A DNA stretch of 64,000 nucleotides, from positions 62,001 to 126,000 of the forward strand of contig JAFQRC010000002.1 of assembly GCA_017410265.1 (NCBI GenBank), given 5' to 3'. The first letter of the stretch is position 1, and every line of letters begins with the position of its first letter. The notes beneath the pieces were generated by a model. The model had not been told where the DNA came from, ran no database searches, and saw nothing but the letters and a program-made list of their open reading frames with translations. The stretch comes from Ruminococcus sp. (lineage in GTDB: Bacteria; Bacillota; Clostridia; Oscillospirales; Acutalibacteraceae). The translations under genes were made by a program, and so were the position numbers. Below are positions 34,559 to 43,460 of this stretch, piece by piece.

Positions 34559-34587
34559 TTGACAATACTTCTCAAAAACACTAAAAT
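34559..34587 (+). promoter_or_regulatory. Promoter of the MBOAT-DHHW operon
   Basis: TTGACA (34559-34564), a 17-nt spacer and TAAAAT (34582-34587). A second TATAAT lies at 34599-34604 without a good -35 box. Confidence 0.75.
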
Positions 34588-34599
34588 GAGAGAAGTATT
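34564..34599 (+). promoter_or_regulatory. Inverted-repeat operator overlapping the promoter
   Basis: AATACTTCTC (34564-34573) and GAGAAGTATT (34590-34599) form a perfect 10-bp inverted repeat with 16 nt between. The left arm begins at the last base of the -35 box and the right arm is at the transcript start. This is the layout of a repressor operator, although the protein that binds is unknown. Confidence 0.55.
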
Positions 34600-34638
34600 A
34601 TAATAGGTTAGTTTGTGCAAAAGAAAGGAGGAGAATAG

Positions 34639-36036
34639 ATGGTATTTTCAAGCTTATTGTTTATGTTTATGTTTCTGCCCGTTACACTGCTGATATACTA
34701 CGCTGTACCGAGAAAACTCAGAAATCTGTTCTTATTCTTTGCTAACCTGGTTTTCTACGGTTGGGGTGAGCCTGTATATGTCACACTTATGCTGTTCTCC
34801 ACCGTTGTTGACTTCACCTGTGGTCACTTTATCGACAAATACCGTACTAAAAACAGAAAAATCTCCAAAGCTTTTTTGCTTGTTTCAATCATAGTAAACT
34901 TAGGACTTCTGGGATTTTTTAAATACGCAGGATTTATTACGGACACACTTAATGCGATTCCGTTCTTCTCACTTCCTAGCATTTCCGTACCACTTCCAAT
35001 CGGCATCAGTTTCTACACATTCCAGACGATGTCGTATTCAATAGATGTTTATCGAAATGAGGCGCCCGTTCAGCGCAACATCATCAGCTTCGGCACTTAT
35101 GTCGCGCTGTTTCCTCAGCTGATTGCGGGACCTATAGTTCGATACAAAGATGTAGCTTATCAGCTCAACCACAGAAGAGAAACTCTTTCCCAGTTCACTC
35201 AAGGTGTAAAGCTGTTTTGTATCGGTCTTGCTAAGAAAGTCCTGCTTGCTAACCAGATGGGACTTATGTGGGATAGCATCAGAGAATCAGGCGAAGTAAA
35301 CGGCTGGCTCGGCTCCTTTATTGGAATCATCGGCTACGCTTTTCAGATTTACTTTGACTTTTCGGGTTACTCAGATATGGCTCGCGGACTGGGAAATATG
35401 TTCGGATTTGAGTTTCTCAAGAACTTCGACTACCCGTATATTTCAAAATCCATCACCGAATTCTGGCGCAGATGGCACATTTCTCTTGGCACTTGGTTTA
35501 GAGAATATGTCTACATTCCGCTTGGCGGCAATCGCAAGGGCGTTTTCCGCCAGATAATAAACCTACTCATCGTATGGTTTTTGACAGGCTTCTGGCACGG
35601 AGCATCGTACAACTTCATTTTATGGGGTCTGTACTTTGGTGTTATTCTCATCATCGAGAAGTTTATACTGAAAAAATGGCTTGATAAATCCCCCGCCTTT
35701 ATTCAACATCTCTACTCTTTGATTCTCATCCTCTTCGGTTGGGTGATTTTCTACTTCACAGATATCGGTGATTTTATAGCATTTGCTGTTTCAATGTTCT
35801 CATTTTCGGGAATTGCAATCGGCGAGTCTGCTCTGTCGACCGTTATTTCTTTCCTGCCGCTGCTTGTTATCGCGGGTATTTCTTCTACCCCGCTTGTATC
35901 CAATATCTATGGCAAAATCAAAAGCAAGAAAGCAAAGATTATTATCGATACGCTTTTCTGTCTTTTTGTACTCGTAGTTTGCACAGCTTCGCTTGTAAAC
36001 CAGAGCTACAACCCATTCCTATATTTCAGATTCTAA
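34639..36036 (+). CDS. MBOAT-family O-acyltransferase (AlgI/DltB/PatA-like)
   Basis: A 465-residue polytopic membrane protein with the MBOAT catalytic His near residue 320 in FWHGASYNFILWG and the invariant YFDFSGYSDMARGLG and FWRRWHISLGTWFR motifs. It passes an acyl (usually acetyl) group from the cytoplasm across the membrane to an outer partner that modifies wall polymer or exopolysaccharide. AAAGGAGGAG precedes the ATG. The next gene encodes a DHHW protein, the expected outer partner. An inverted repeat overlaps the promoter. Confidence 0.92.
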   Translation: MVFSSLLFMFMFLPVTLLIYYAVPRKLRNLFLFFANLVFYGWGEPVYVTLMLFSTVVDFTCGHFIDKYRTKNRKISKAFLLVSIIVNLGLLGFFKYAGFITDTLNAIPFFSLPSISVPLPIGISFYTFQTMSYSIDVYRNEAPVQRNIISFGTYVALFPQLIAGPIVRYKDVAYQLNHRRETLSQFTQGVKLFCIGLAKKVLLANQMGLMWDSIRESGEVNGWLGSFIGIIGYAFQIYFDFSGYSDMARGLGNMFGFEFLKNFDYPYISKSITEFWRRWHISLGTWFREYVYIPLGGNRKGVFRQIINLLIVWFLTGFWHGASYNFILWGLYFGVILIIEKFILKKWLDKSPAFIQHLYSLILILFGWVIFYFTDIGDFIAFAVSMFSFSGIAIGESALSTVISFLPLLVIAGISSTPLVSNIYGKIKSKKAKIIIDTLFCLFVLVVCTASLVNQSYNPFLYFRF

Positions 36037-36058
36037 ATTTTTTGAAAGGAGCTTATGT

Positions 36059-37198
36059 ATGAAGAAAGCATTCAGGTTTTTGCCTTCCATTGTTTTCATA
36101 GTCTTCATTTTTGTGATGACAATCCTTTTCTTCGCTCTTCCTAAAAAAGAATACAGCTCCTCAGAAAAACGCTATCTCGCTCAGTTTCCTACACTTACTG
36201 TAGACTCATTTTTCTCAGGCGAGTTTGGCGAGGATTTTGAGTCCTATCTTTCCGACCACACGGCATTCAGAAACTTTTGGGTAGGCTTTAACTCCTACTA
36301 CAACTTAGCTCTGGGCAATCCGCTGTCAAACGGCATTTATCACTGTGACGACGGATATCTTATAAACGACCCTCCTGTTACTGACAGGCTTTCTATAAAT
36401 ATCGATGTAATAGCTGAGTTTGCTAAAAACAGTCATCTTAATACTACTATGATTTTAGCTCCGTCGACAGGTTATATATCAAACGATGTGCTCCCTAATA
36501 AGCATATTATCTATAATGACGATGAGCTATTCACTGAAACCGCTCAGACTCTCTCTGACAACAATATCTCTTTCGTTGATATAAAAGAAGATTTTAAAAC
36601 TGCTTACAACAACGGTACTCAGATTTACTACAAAACTGATCACCACTGGACAGCAGAAGGTGCGTATCTTGCATACTGTGCTTTAGCCAAAGATATGAAT
36701 TTTACGGCAAACAGCAAGGAAAGCTATGAAATCACTTCTCACCCTGACTTTTACGGCACAACCTATTCTTCATCCGGTTTCTGGTTTACTAAGCCTGATG
36801 ATATTGAAATATGGGAAAGCAAAAGCATCAAAGACGGAGACATCACTGTCAGCATCTCTGACAACGGAGAAACTATTACCCACAACTCGCTGTTTTTCCT
36901 TGACAATTTAAATGATGACGATAAGTACCCTGTTTATTTAGATGGCAACCACCCGTACACTCACATTAAGAATAACGCTGTTAAAAACGGAGAAAAGCTC
37001 CTTGTCATAAAGGACAGCTTTGCGCACTCTTTAGTTCCGTTTTTAGCTGACCACTACAGCGAAATCGTTATGATTGATATGAGATACTACAAGCAAAGTG
37101 TTTCAGAGCTTTTCAAAAACAACGACTTCTCACAGCTTTTGTTTATCTACAGTGTGGACAACTTAGGCTCAGATACCGATATAGCTTGGCTTGAATAA
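36059..37198 (+). CDS. DHHW-family protein (AlgX/AlgJ-like acetylation partner)
   Basis: 379 residues with an N-terminal signal anchor, then an SGNH-like domain with the DHHW motif in KTDHHWTAEGAYLAY (near residue 195) and VIKDSFAHSLVPFL, which supplies the Asp-Ser part. It would take the acyl group from the MBOAT protein and place it on a polysaccharide outside the membrane. It follows the MBOAT gene by 22 nt with AAAGGAG in front. A second DHHW gene lies convergently at 37971-39179. Confidence 0.85.
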   Translation: MKKAFRFLPSIVFIVFIFVMTILFFALPKKEYSSSEKRYLAQFPTLTVDSFFSGEFGEDFESYLSDHTAFRNFWVGFNSYYNLALGNPLSNGIYHCDDGYLINDPPVTDRLSINIDVIAEFAKNSHLNTTMILAPSTGYISNDVLPNKHIIYNDDELFTETAQTLSDNNISFVDIKEDFKTAYNNGTQIYYKTDHHWTAEGAYLAYCALAKDMNFTANSKESYEITSHPDFYGTTYSSSGFWFTKPDDIEIWESKSIKDGDITVSISDNGETITHNSLFFLDNLNDDDKYPVYLDGNHPYTHIKNNAVKNGEKLLVIKDSFAHSLVPFLADHYSEIVMIDMRYYKQSVSELFKNNDFSQLLFIYSVDNLGSDTDIAWLE

Positions 37199-37216
37199 TC
37201 AATAAGACATAAAGAT

Positions 37217-37255
37217 ACCCCGCATACACATTGAAGTGTGTGCGGGGTTTTGATT
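37217..37255 (+). terminator. Terminator of the MBOAT-DHHW operon
   Basis: ACCCCGCATACAC, a 6-nt loop, GTGTGTGCGGGGT and TTTGATTT. Confidence 0.85.
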
Positions 37256-37948
37256 TCACTTTAATTTTGAGATATTATCGCGAGCTTTTTTGATGACCCT
37301 CAGGTCGTTATCGTAGGTGCATTTGTTATGCACATCGTTTAAATCAACCCAGATGTAAGAATCGATTTCCTCTTTCTGTACCTTGACATCGGTTGAGAAA
37401 GTCTGCGCCATAAAGAACACGACGCGCTTTTTAATCCTGCCAAACGGACAGTAGTCGGAAACCTCTCTGAAGCTGTCAACGATTTCCACATCTAGGCCTG
37501 TTTCTTCCTTGATTTCTCTGATAGCGGTTTCTTCCTCTGTTTCGCCCTTTTCAACATGACCCTTAGGGAAGCTCCAGTATCTGCCATTGTGATTCTTAAC
37601 GAGTAGTACCTTGTGGTTATTCTCGTTAGCTTTATAGATGATAATAGCGCCACAGGACTTTTCGTATAAGCAGTTGATAGACTGTATTTCTACATTTCTG
37701 AGCATACCCAGTCTTTCTTTGATTTCAGGCTCGTAAAATACTTCGCCTTCCATAGCGACAATGCATTTCTGCTCGCCACTTTTCAGAGTTGCAACGGCAA
37801 TAACCACGCCGTGCAAAAATTCGTATACTTTTTTCCTGCTGATGATATACGAGCTCATATTAGTGATGCCCTCTGCACTACAATAGCCAGAGTACAGACC
37901 GTCGCTGATTTCGCCGTAAACATTGACTCTTACTTTTTTTGCCAGCAT
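37256..37948 (-). CDS. Nudix hydrolase with N-terminal extra domain
   Basis: 230 residues. Residues about 1-95 form a separate, probably beta-rich domain that vaguely resembles the inorganic-pyrophosphatase-like domains found fused to Nudix enzymes in clostridia. Residues about 100-230 are a Nudix domain like that of bis(5'-nucleosyl)-tetraphosphatases, with GRYWSFPKGHVEKGE leading into REIKEETGL. It probably cleans up dinucleotide polyphosphates or related alarmones. AGGAGG precedes the ATG, and it follows the second DHHW gene by 22 nt in the same operon. Confidence 0.85.
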   Translation of the reverse strand: MLAKKVRVNVYGEISDGLYSGYCSAEGITNMSSYIISRKKVYEFLHGVVIAVATLKSGEQKCIVAMEGEVFYEPEIKERLGMLRNVEIQSINCLYEKSCGAIIIYKANENNHKVLLVKNHNGRYWSFPKGHVEKGETEEETAIREIKEETGLDVEIVDSFREVSDYCPFGRIKKRVVFFMAQTFSTDVKVQKEEIDSYIWVDLNDVHNKCTYDNDLRVIKKARDNISKLK

Positions 37949-37970
37949 GCCGTTACACCTCCTTTAATGT

Positions 37971-39179
37971 TTAGTCAAAAAGTGTTCTGATTCTGTCAAC
38001 CTGAATAGCTGTGTTAGCCGCCATAATATTGTTGACAAATAGTACTTCATCAATTCCGTTTTGTGCACAGTACGATTTGAGGTTGCCGTCAAAATATCTG
38101 AAGTCGATGACATGAACCTCTTCGTAGTTAGCGGTGAGATACGGAACAAGCGCGTTGCCGTATGACTCCTTGACTACTGCGATTTTCTTTCCGTTTGTCA
38201 AATCCTGATTGTACTCAACAAACAGCGAGCAATCTCCCCAGATAAATGCTCCGTATGTATATGGACCGGAGGTTGCGCCTTCGTAGTAAACCGAAGTTTC
38301 GTACGGGGTATCTCCAGAGCTTTCTGTACGCATAGCGTAAGTGCTGTATGGGAAAGTCCAGTAGTGAACTGTGTCTAGGTTTTCGTACAGACTACCGTCG
38401 CAATCTATGAGCGAGCCCTCATAACCTTCCACCTTGTTTTCTGTACAAACCGAGAGGTCTAACACCTTCTGGTCGGTCTGTTCACAGAAAGCCTTGTATG
38501 CATAATATGCACCCAGGCCTGTCCAGTGGTGGTCAGTGTTGAAATAAATGTATTCCTTGCAGTGAGCTGATAACTCATTGTAGCAGTTGATAGGAACAAC
38601 ATCTTCTGTGTAGCCTGTGTAAATAGCTTTGATATTCTCTGACTGGGAGCTTGTCTGAATAGTACCGCTTTCCTTAATACGCTTTGGCACACCGAACTCA
38701 ATGTGATTCGGGATGACCATATTGTAAACAGTGATATCATCCCCCGCCTGAGCCTTGAACTCTGAGATACAATCAGCGTAGTCCTGAGCAGAGCTCTCTG
38801 AGCCAGAGAAGAGCTCATATGCTGCTTTGTTGTAAATATATACAGCGCTATTTGCAGATGACGGATAACCCTCGATGCTCTTGTCATCAGGGATATCAGG
38901 TTCATTAAAGGTAAGGTTATTTACCTTTTCTGTCGGAGCTTGTGTAGGAACTACTGTTTCTTCGACATCGCCATCACCAATACTAAATATCGCCTTGACC
39001 CCTATTACAAGAAGGGTAATAATCAAAATCAGAATAAGAAGCATAATACCAACGATAGTAGCTCGTCTTGCAAAAAGCTTTTTCTTTCTCTGCTTTTCAC
39101 GCTCTAAAGCACGACGTGCATTTCTACGCTCGATGTACTCTCTGTTTTCTCTGAAATTATCATTGAAATCGTAATCCAC
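37971..39179 (-). CDS. Second DHHW-family membrane-anchored protein
   Basis: 402 residues from GTG at 39179, which has GGAGGAG 5 nt upstream. The longer frame starts inside the promoter. The N-terminus is cytoplasmic and highly charged (RRNARRALEREKQRKKK). One membrane helix follows near residue 48-70. The outer domain has NTDHHWTGLGAYYAYK and VKESYGNALVPYL, matching the plus-strand DHHW protein 0.8 kb away although the two are diverged. It probably also serves acyl transfer to a surface polymer, possibly with a different acceptor. Confidence 0.85.
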   Translation of the reverse strand: MDYDFNDNFRENREYIERRNARRALEREKQRKKKLFARRATIVGIMLLILILIITLLVIGVKAIFSIGDGDVEETVVPTQAPTEKVNNLTFNEPDIPDDKSIEGYPSSANSAVYIYNKAAYELFSGSESSAQDYADCISEFKAQAGDDITVYNMVIPNHIEFGVPKRIKESGTIQTSSQSENIKAIYTGYTEDVVPINCYNELSAHCKEYIYFNTDHHWTGLGAYYAYKAFCEQTDQKVLDLSVCTENKVEGYEGSLIDCDGSLYENLDTVHYWTFPYSTYAMRTESSGDTPYETSVYYEGATSGPYTYGAFIWGDCSLFVEYNQDLTNGKKIAVVKESYGNALVPYLTANYEEVHVIDFRYFDGNLKSYCAQNGIDEVLFVNNIMAANTAIQVDRIRTLFD

Positions 39180-39219
39180 GCTTGCTCCTCCTTTACCTTT
39201 AGAAATAAAAACACACTTT

Positions 39220-39248
39220 ATTATAATACAAAATAAGATTATATACAA
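39220..39248 (-). promoter_or_regulatory. Promoter of the second DHHW operon
   Basis: TTGTAT (39248-39243), a 17-nt spacer and TATAAT (39225-39220). Confidence 0.75.
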
Positions 39249-39328
39249 CAAAAACTTTCACAAATGTGACAATTTACTGATTTTTTTACCTTTTTTCTCA
39301 CAGAAATCGCCTGTAACTTTCAATTTTG

Positions 39329-39357
39329 TTGCAAAATCAGCTGATATATGTTAATAT
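39329..39357 (+). promoter_or_regulatory. Promoter of the aminotransferase-trpS operon
   Basis: TTGCAA (39329-39334), a 17-nt spacer and TAATAT (39352-39357). Confidence 0.65.
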
Positions 39358-39390
39358 TACTTAGTTATATTATTTTAGTAGGTGGTATTT

Positions 39391-40584
39391 TTGACATACA
39401 ATTTTTCGGATAAAGTTCTGGCTTTGAAGCCAAATGCAATCAGAGAAATCCTAAAGAGTGCATCTGACCCCGGTGTCATCTCTCTTTCAGCGGGCAATCC
39501 TGCTCCTGACGCTTTCCCTGTAGATGCAATAAGAGAAATCTCAGAAAATCTTCTCAAGGAAAACCCTATCGGAGTTCTTCAGTACGGTATTTCAGACGGC
39601 TACACACCACTTAGAAATACTCTCAAGAGCTACTTAAGCGAGGAGCTCGATGTTATCAAAGAGGACGACGAGCTGATTATCGTTTCAGGTGCTCAGCAGG
39701 TTATGGATATAGCAGCTAAGACTTTCTTAAACGAAAATGACACCCTTATCTGCGAAGCTCCGTCTTTTGTAGGTGCGCTCAACACCTTCAGAAGCTACAA
39801 TGTAAATTTAGTTGGTGTTACAGTCGAAAAAGACGGTATGAATATGGAAGAGCTCGAAGAAAAGCTTCAGGCTAATCCTAATACAAAGCTTATCTACACT
39901 ATCCCGAATTTCCAGAATCCGTCGGGTGTTACTATGAGCTTAGAAAAACGCCAAAAGCTCTATGAGCTCGCTAAAAAATACGGTGTACTTATCATCGAGG
40001 ACAACCCTTACGGAGATCTCAGATACTCAGGCGAAAATGTTCCTTGTATCAAGAGCTTTGATGACAGCGGAATTGTTATCTACTCAGGCTCATTCTCAAA
40101 GGTAGTTGCTCCGGGTATCAGAGCCGGTTATATGGTAGCAAATAAAGCCGCTATGGCTAAAATGATAGTATGCAAGCAGGGCCAGGATGTTCACACCGCT
40201 ATGTGGTCACAGATGGTATGCAATGAGTTTATGACAAAGTACGACTTCAAGGGTCATCTGCAGATGCTAAGAGAGCTTTACACAAAGAAAGCTAACCTCT
40301 GTATGGACCTGCTTGACGAGTATGTCGTACCTGCAGGTATTACATACAACAAAATCGAGGGCGGTCTGTTTATCTGGTGCACACTTCCACAAAATGTCGA
40401 TATGCTCGCTTTCTGCAAAGCACTCACAGAGCGTAAAGTATGTGTAGTACCGGGTAACGCTTTCCTTACAGACAGCGCACTACCTTGCGATTCTTTCAGA
40501 ATCAACTTCTCTACTCCAACCGATGATGAGCTCACACAGGGGATAAAAATCATCGGCGAGGTCGCAAGAGAATTTATCAAGTAA
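39391..40584 (+). CDS. PLP-dependent aminotransferase, class I/II (2-aminoadipate/aromatic type)
   Basis: 397 residues from a TTG with AGGTGG 7 nt upstream. A GTG 9 nt earlier is possible but overlaps the ribosome site. The sequence FSDKVLALKPNAIREILK opens the LysN/Aro8-like aminotransferase family, and the PLP lysine lies in SGSFSKVVAPGIRAGY, with the cofactor Asp/Tyr in EDNPYGDLRYSG. It moves amino groups between glutamate and a 2-oxo acid such as 2-oxoadipate, or an aromatic or branched-chain oxo acid. It is cotranscribed with trpS, 30 nt downstream. Confidence 0.88.
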   Translation: MTYNFSDKVLALKPNAIREILKSASDPGVISLSAGNPAPDAFPVDAIREISENLLKENPIGVLQYGISDGYTPLRNTLKSYLSEELDVIKEDDELIIVSGAQQVMDIAAKTFLNENDTLICEAPSFVGALNTFRSYNVNLVGVTVEKDGMNMEELEEKLQANPNTKLIYTIPNFQNPSGVTMSLEKRQKLYELAKKYGVLIIEDNPYGDLRYSGENVPCIKSFDDSGIVIYSGSFSKVVAPGIRAGYMVANKAAMAKMIVCKQGQDVHTAMWSQMVCNEFMTKYDFKGHLQMLRELYTKKANLCMDLLDEYVVPAGITYNKIEGGLFIWCTLPQNVDMLAFCKALTERKVCVVPGNAFLTDSALPCDSFRINFSTPTDDELTQGIKIIGEVAREFIK

Positions 40585-40614
40585 TTTTTATCATAAAATA
40601 TACAGGTGATTTAT

Positions 40615-41634
40615 ATGAGTGAAACAACACAAGTTCCAGCTAAAAAGAAAATCGTTTTATCCGCTATACAGCCGAGCGGTACTATCACTTTAGGCAACTA
40701 CCTCGGTGCTATCCGCAACTGGGTTAAGATGCAGGAAAACGAAGAATACAACTGCCTTTATGCTCTCGCTGACCTGCACACCATCACGGTAAGACAGGAA
40801 ACAGCGAATTTCAGAAAGAATCTTTACGACGCATACGCTTCAATTTTAGCTTGCGGTATCGACACAGAAAAATCTCCGTTCTTTATCCAGAGCCATGTTC
40901 CAGCTCACTCTCAGCTTGCGTGGATTTTAAACTGCTATACACAGTACGGCGAGCTTTCCCGTATGACTCAGTTTAAGGACAAGAGTATAAAGCACGCTGA
41001 TAACATCAACGCAGGTCTTTTCACCTACCCTGTACTTATGGCTGGTGATATTCTGCTGTATCAAGCTGATTTAGTTCCTATCGGAGCTGACCAGAAACAG
41101 CACCTTGAGCTTGCGCGCGATATCGCAACCCGTTTCAACGGAATCTACGGTAACACCTTCAAGGTACCTGACGGTTTCATTCCGAAAAATGGTGCAAGAG
41201 TTATGAGTCTGCAGAATCCTACCGCAAAAATGAGCAAGTCAGATACTAACGCTAACGGCTGTGTACTCCTCACAGATTCTGATGATGTTATCATGAAGAA
41301 ATTCAAGCGCGCCGTCACTGATAACGACGCTAAAGTTTTCTATGGTGAAGGCAAGCACGGTATCAATAACCTGATGTCCATTTACTCCGCTGTCACAGGT
41401 CTTACATTCGAGCAAATTGAACACGACTTTGAGGGCAAGGGCTACGGCGATTTCAAAACCGCTGTCGGTGAGGCTGTTGTTGCTGAGCTTTCCCCTATCC
41501 GCAAGCGTTACGAAGAGTTTCTTAAAGATAAAGCATATCTTCAGGAATGCTACGCAAAGTCTGACGAATTCGCTAACCGCCTTGCTCAGCGTACACTTGA
41601 CAAGTGTATGAAGAAAATCGGCTTTATTAAATAA
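40615..41634 (+). CDS. trpS: Tryptophan-tRNA ligase
   Basis: A 339-residue class I aminoacyl-tRNA synthetase. The HIGH-equivalent is PSGTITLGNYLGA, the KMSKS loop is AKMSKSDTN, and the tryptophan-pocket region contains ADQKQHLELARDIA. AGGTGA lies before the ATG at 40615; a GTG at 40606 is a weaker candidate. Unlike many clostridial synthetase genes it has no T-box leader here and is read with the aminotransferase gene. Confidence 0.96.
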   Translation: MSETTQVPAKKKIVLSAIQPSGTITLGNYLGAIRNWVKMQENEEYNCLYALADLHTITVRQETANFRKNLYDAYASILACGIDTEKSPFFIQSHVPAHSQLAWILNCYTQYGELSRMTQFKDKSIKHADNINAGLFTYPVLMAGDILLYQADLVPIGADQKQHLELARDIATRFNGIYGNTFKVPDGFIPKNGARVMSLQNPTAKMSKSDTNANGCVLLTDSDDVIMKKFKRAVTDNDAKVFYGEGKHGINNLMSIYSAVTGLTFEQIEHDFEGKGYGDFKTAVGEAVVAELSPIRKRYEEFLKDKAYLQECYAKSDEFANRLAQRTLDKCMKKIGFIK

Positions 41635-41641
41635 TAAACGC

Positions 41642-41680
41642 ACCCGCTTAAATCAAGTGTTTAAGCGGGTTTTTCTTTTT
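41642..41680 (+). terminator. Intrinsic terminator of trpS
   Basis: ACCCGCTTAAA, a 7-nt loop, TTTAAGCGGGT and TTTTCTTTTT. Confidence 0.95.
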
Positions 41681-41823
41681 GTTATTCCTTTTGTTCTGTT
41701 TGTAGAGTCTGCTACATCAATAAAATAACTTCAAAGTTTTCTCTATAAACTAGGATAATATTATCTTTATTACATTTGCTATATCAATTTATAGCACGAT
41801 ATATATGATAAAGTTGTGGATAA

Positions 41824-41852
41824 TTGAATATAGAAATTAAGTGTGGTATAAT
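41824..41852 (+). promoter_or_regulatory. Promoter of the S41-peptidase lipoprotein gene
   Basis: TTGAAT (41824-41829), a 17-nt spacer and TATAAT (41847-41852), 37 nt before the ATG. Confidence 0.75.
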
Positions 41853-41888
41853 CAATTTGATAAAACTATCAATAGGAGAGTTTTGACT

Positions 41889-43394
41889 ATGAAGAACAAA
41901 TTTTTAGCCATAATTTTAGTGTTGATACTGACAATAGCATCAGGATGTAGCGTCAAGACAGAAGAAGTGAAGCCTCTGACACTTCATAGTCTGATTGAAA
42001 CAGTCAATAAAAATAATGAAGCTTTTATAAAACGTGATGCAACATACGATGAGGCTGAATACATAGGAGATTATGAAGACATAGAGTTTAGCGATGCAGA
42101 AATTAAAAGTCTGAGTATGTTCGACTATGACAATGTGACGAAAGAAGAAGCTAAAGAAGATATTGATATGATGTTTCGTGTTTTGAAATCATTATATGCA
42201 GGATATACTTATTTCGGCGGAGATGAAGCGTTTAATCAGGCTAAAGAAGAAATTAAGGCTAGTATTGATTCTTTTGAAAAAAACAAAATTAATCAACAAG
42301 ATTTTGCTCAGATGATAAGACAGTCTCTTAGTTTTGTAAAGGATTCTCATTTTAAAGTAGCCGGAAATCAGTGCTTTGATGAGTCTCATACATATTATGA
42401 ATCATCGAAAATGGAATTCAGAGAAACTGAGAGCGGATATTTTACAGTAATTGACGACAAAAGATATTATCTACCTGAAGAATACGAAAAATATCTAAAG
42501 GTTACTATAACAGAAAGCGGAGAGCTTGTATACGGCATTTTTGCTGTAGTCACAAAATCTGAAAAAGAGGAGCTTCCTGATGAAATAGAACTTTCTGCAG
42601 GTTCAAAGACCAAGAATATAAAGCTGGAATGGATATTAAGCGAAGTCGGTGGTGATCAGGCAACTTATGCTGAATATAGTGAGGAGAATTCGGTTGCAAT
42701 ATCATCGCTTTCGGGTATGAGCCTGACAGAATTCAATTTCACTCAACTGAACGATTTTCTCAACAATTCCAAAAATCACGCTGAACACGAATATTCCATT
42801 CTTGACTTGCGCAATAATGACGGCGGAACCGCTGAAATAGATATGATGTGGATATATGGTTATACCGGTGAGATTACAGATATAACCTATCCGCAAATTG
42901 TTTTTGCGGGAGATTTTTATGATAAATTCGCAGAATATTCTGAAAACGACCAGTATCTGGAGTTGTATACAGAGCTTGATATAACAGATGAAAAACTTGA
43001 GTCTGAATTTTCAAGCAAAGAAATTCCGAAAGGTATTGAGAAAGTTGATGGTACTTTAGGTATCAAACCGGAAGGAATGATCAGTAACAATAACACATTA
43101 TTTGTGTTGCAGAGCAAGCGTAATGTTTCATCGGGCGAAGTATTTATTATGATGCTTGATAGTGTTGAAAACACTTTGTCTGTAGGAACAAACACAAACG
43201 GCTGTATACACACAGGAAATGTATTTGGTATTTGTTTGCCTAACAGCGGCTTACCGCTTATGTATTCAAAGTCGGTTTTAGTAGGTTTTGAAAAAGACTT
43301 CGATGTCTATGGACTTGAACCTGATATCTATATTGCAGACGATGATGCACAGAACGCAGTACTCAGATGTATTGAGTATTACTCTGATAAGTGA
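41889..43394 (+). CDS. S41-family peptidase-like lipoprotein
   Basis: 501 residues. A lipoprotein signal ends at lipobox IASGCS. A helical region (about 30-170) precedes the C-terminal-processing-protease fold, which has YSILDLRNNDGGTAE and the nucleophile region NVSSGEVFIMMLDS, followed by SVGTNTNGC. The serine is present in the S-S-G-E form seen in S41 relatives of the tricorn/CtpA type, while the usual PDZ domain is not obvious. It is likely a surface enzyme acting on peptides or proteins. The base composition is more A/T-rich than its neighbours, which may hint at a different history. Confidence 0.75.
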   Translation: MKNKFLAIILVLILTIASGCSVKTEEVKPLTLHSLIETVNKNNEAFIKRDATYDEAEYIGDYEDIEFSDAEIKSLSMFDYDNVTKEEAKEDIDMMFRVLKSLYAGYTYFGGDEAFNQAKEEIKASIDSFEKNKINQQDFAQMIRQSLSFVKDSHFKVAGNQCFDESHTYYESSKMEFRETESGYFTVIDDKRYYLPEEYEKYLKVTITESGELVYGIFAVVTKSEKEELPDEIELSAGSKTKNIKLEWILSEVGGDQATYAEYSEENSVAISSLSGMSLTEFNFTQLNDFLNNSKNHAEHEYSILDLRNNDGGTAEIDMMWIYGYTGEITDITYPQIVFAGDFYDKFAEYSENDQYLELYTELDITDEKLESEFSSKEIPKGIEKVDGTLGIKPEGMISNNNTLFVLQSKRNVSSGEVFIMMLDSVENTLSVGTNTNGCIHTGNVFGICLPNSGLPLMYSKSVLVGFEKDFDVYGLEPDIYIADDDAQNAVLRCIEYYSDK

Positions 43395-43426
43395 TAAAAC
43401 CAAAGTGAATATTACTTAGTAAAGAT

Positions 43427-43457
43427 AAATCTCCCCCGTAAAACGGGGGAGATTTGT
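43427..43457. terminator. Hairpin between convergent genes
   Basis: AAATCTCCCCCGT / ACGGGGGAGATTT with a short A-rich loop. T-rich sequence follows on the plus strand (GTTCTTT) and a weaker run on the minus strand. Confidence 0.8.
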
Positions 43458-43460
43458 TCT

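Noticed and set aside
39382..39390. GTG start for the LysN-like aminotransferase
   Set aside because: It overlaps the only ribosome site (AGGTGG). The TTG at 39391 has proper spacing and gives the usual N-terminus of the family.
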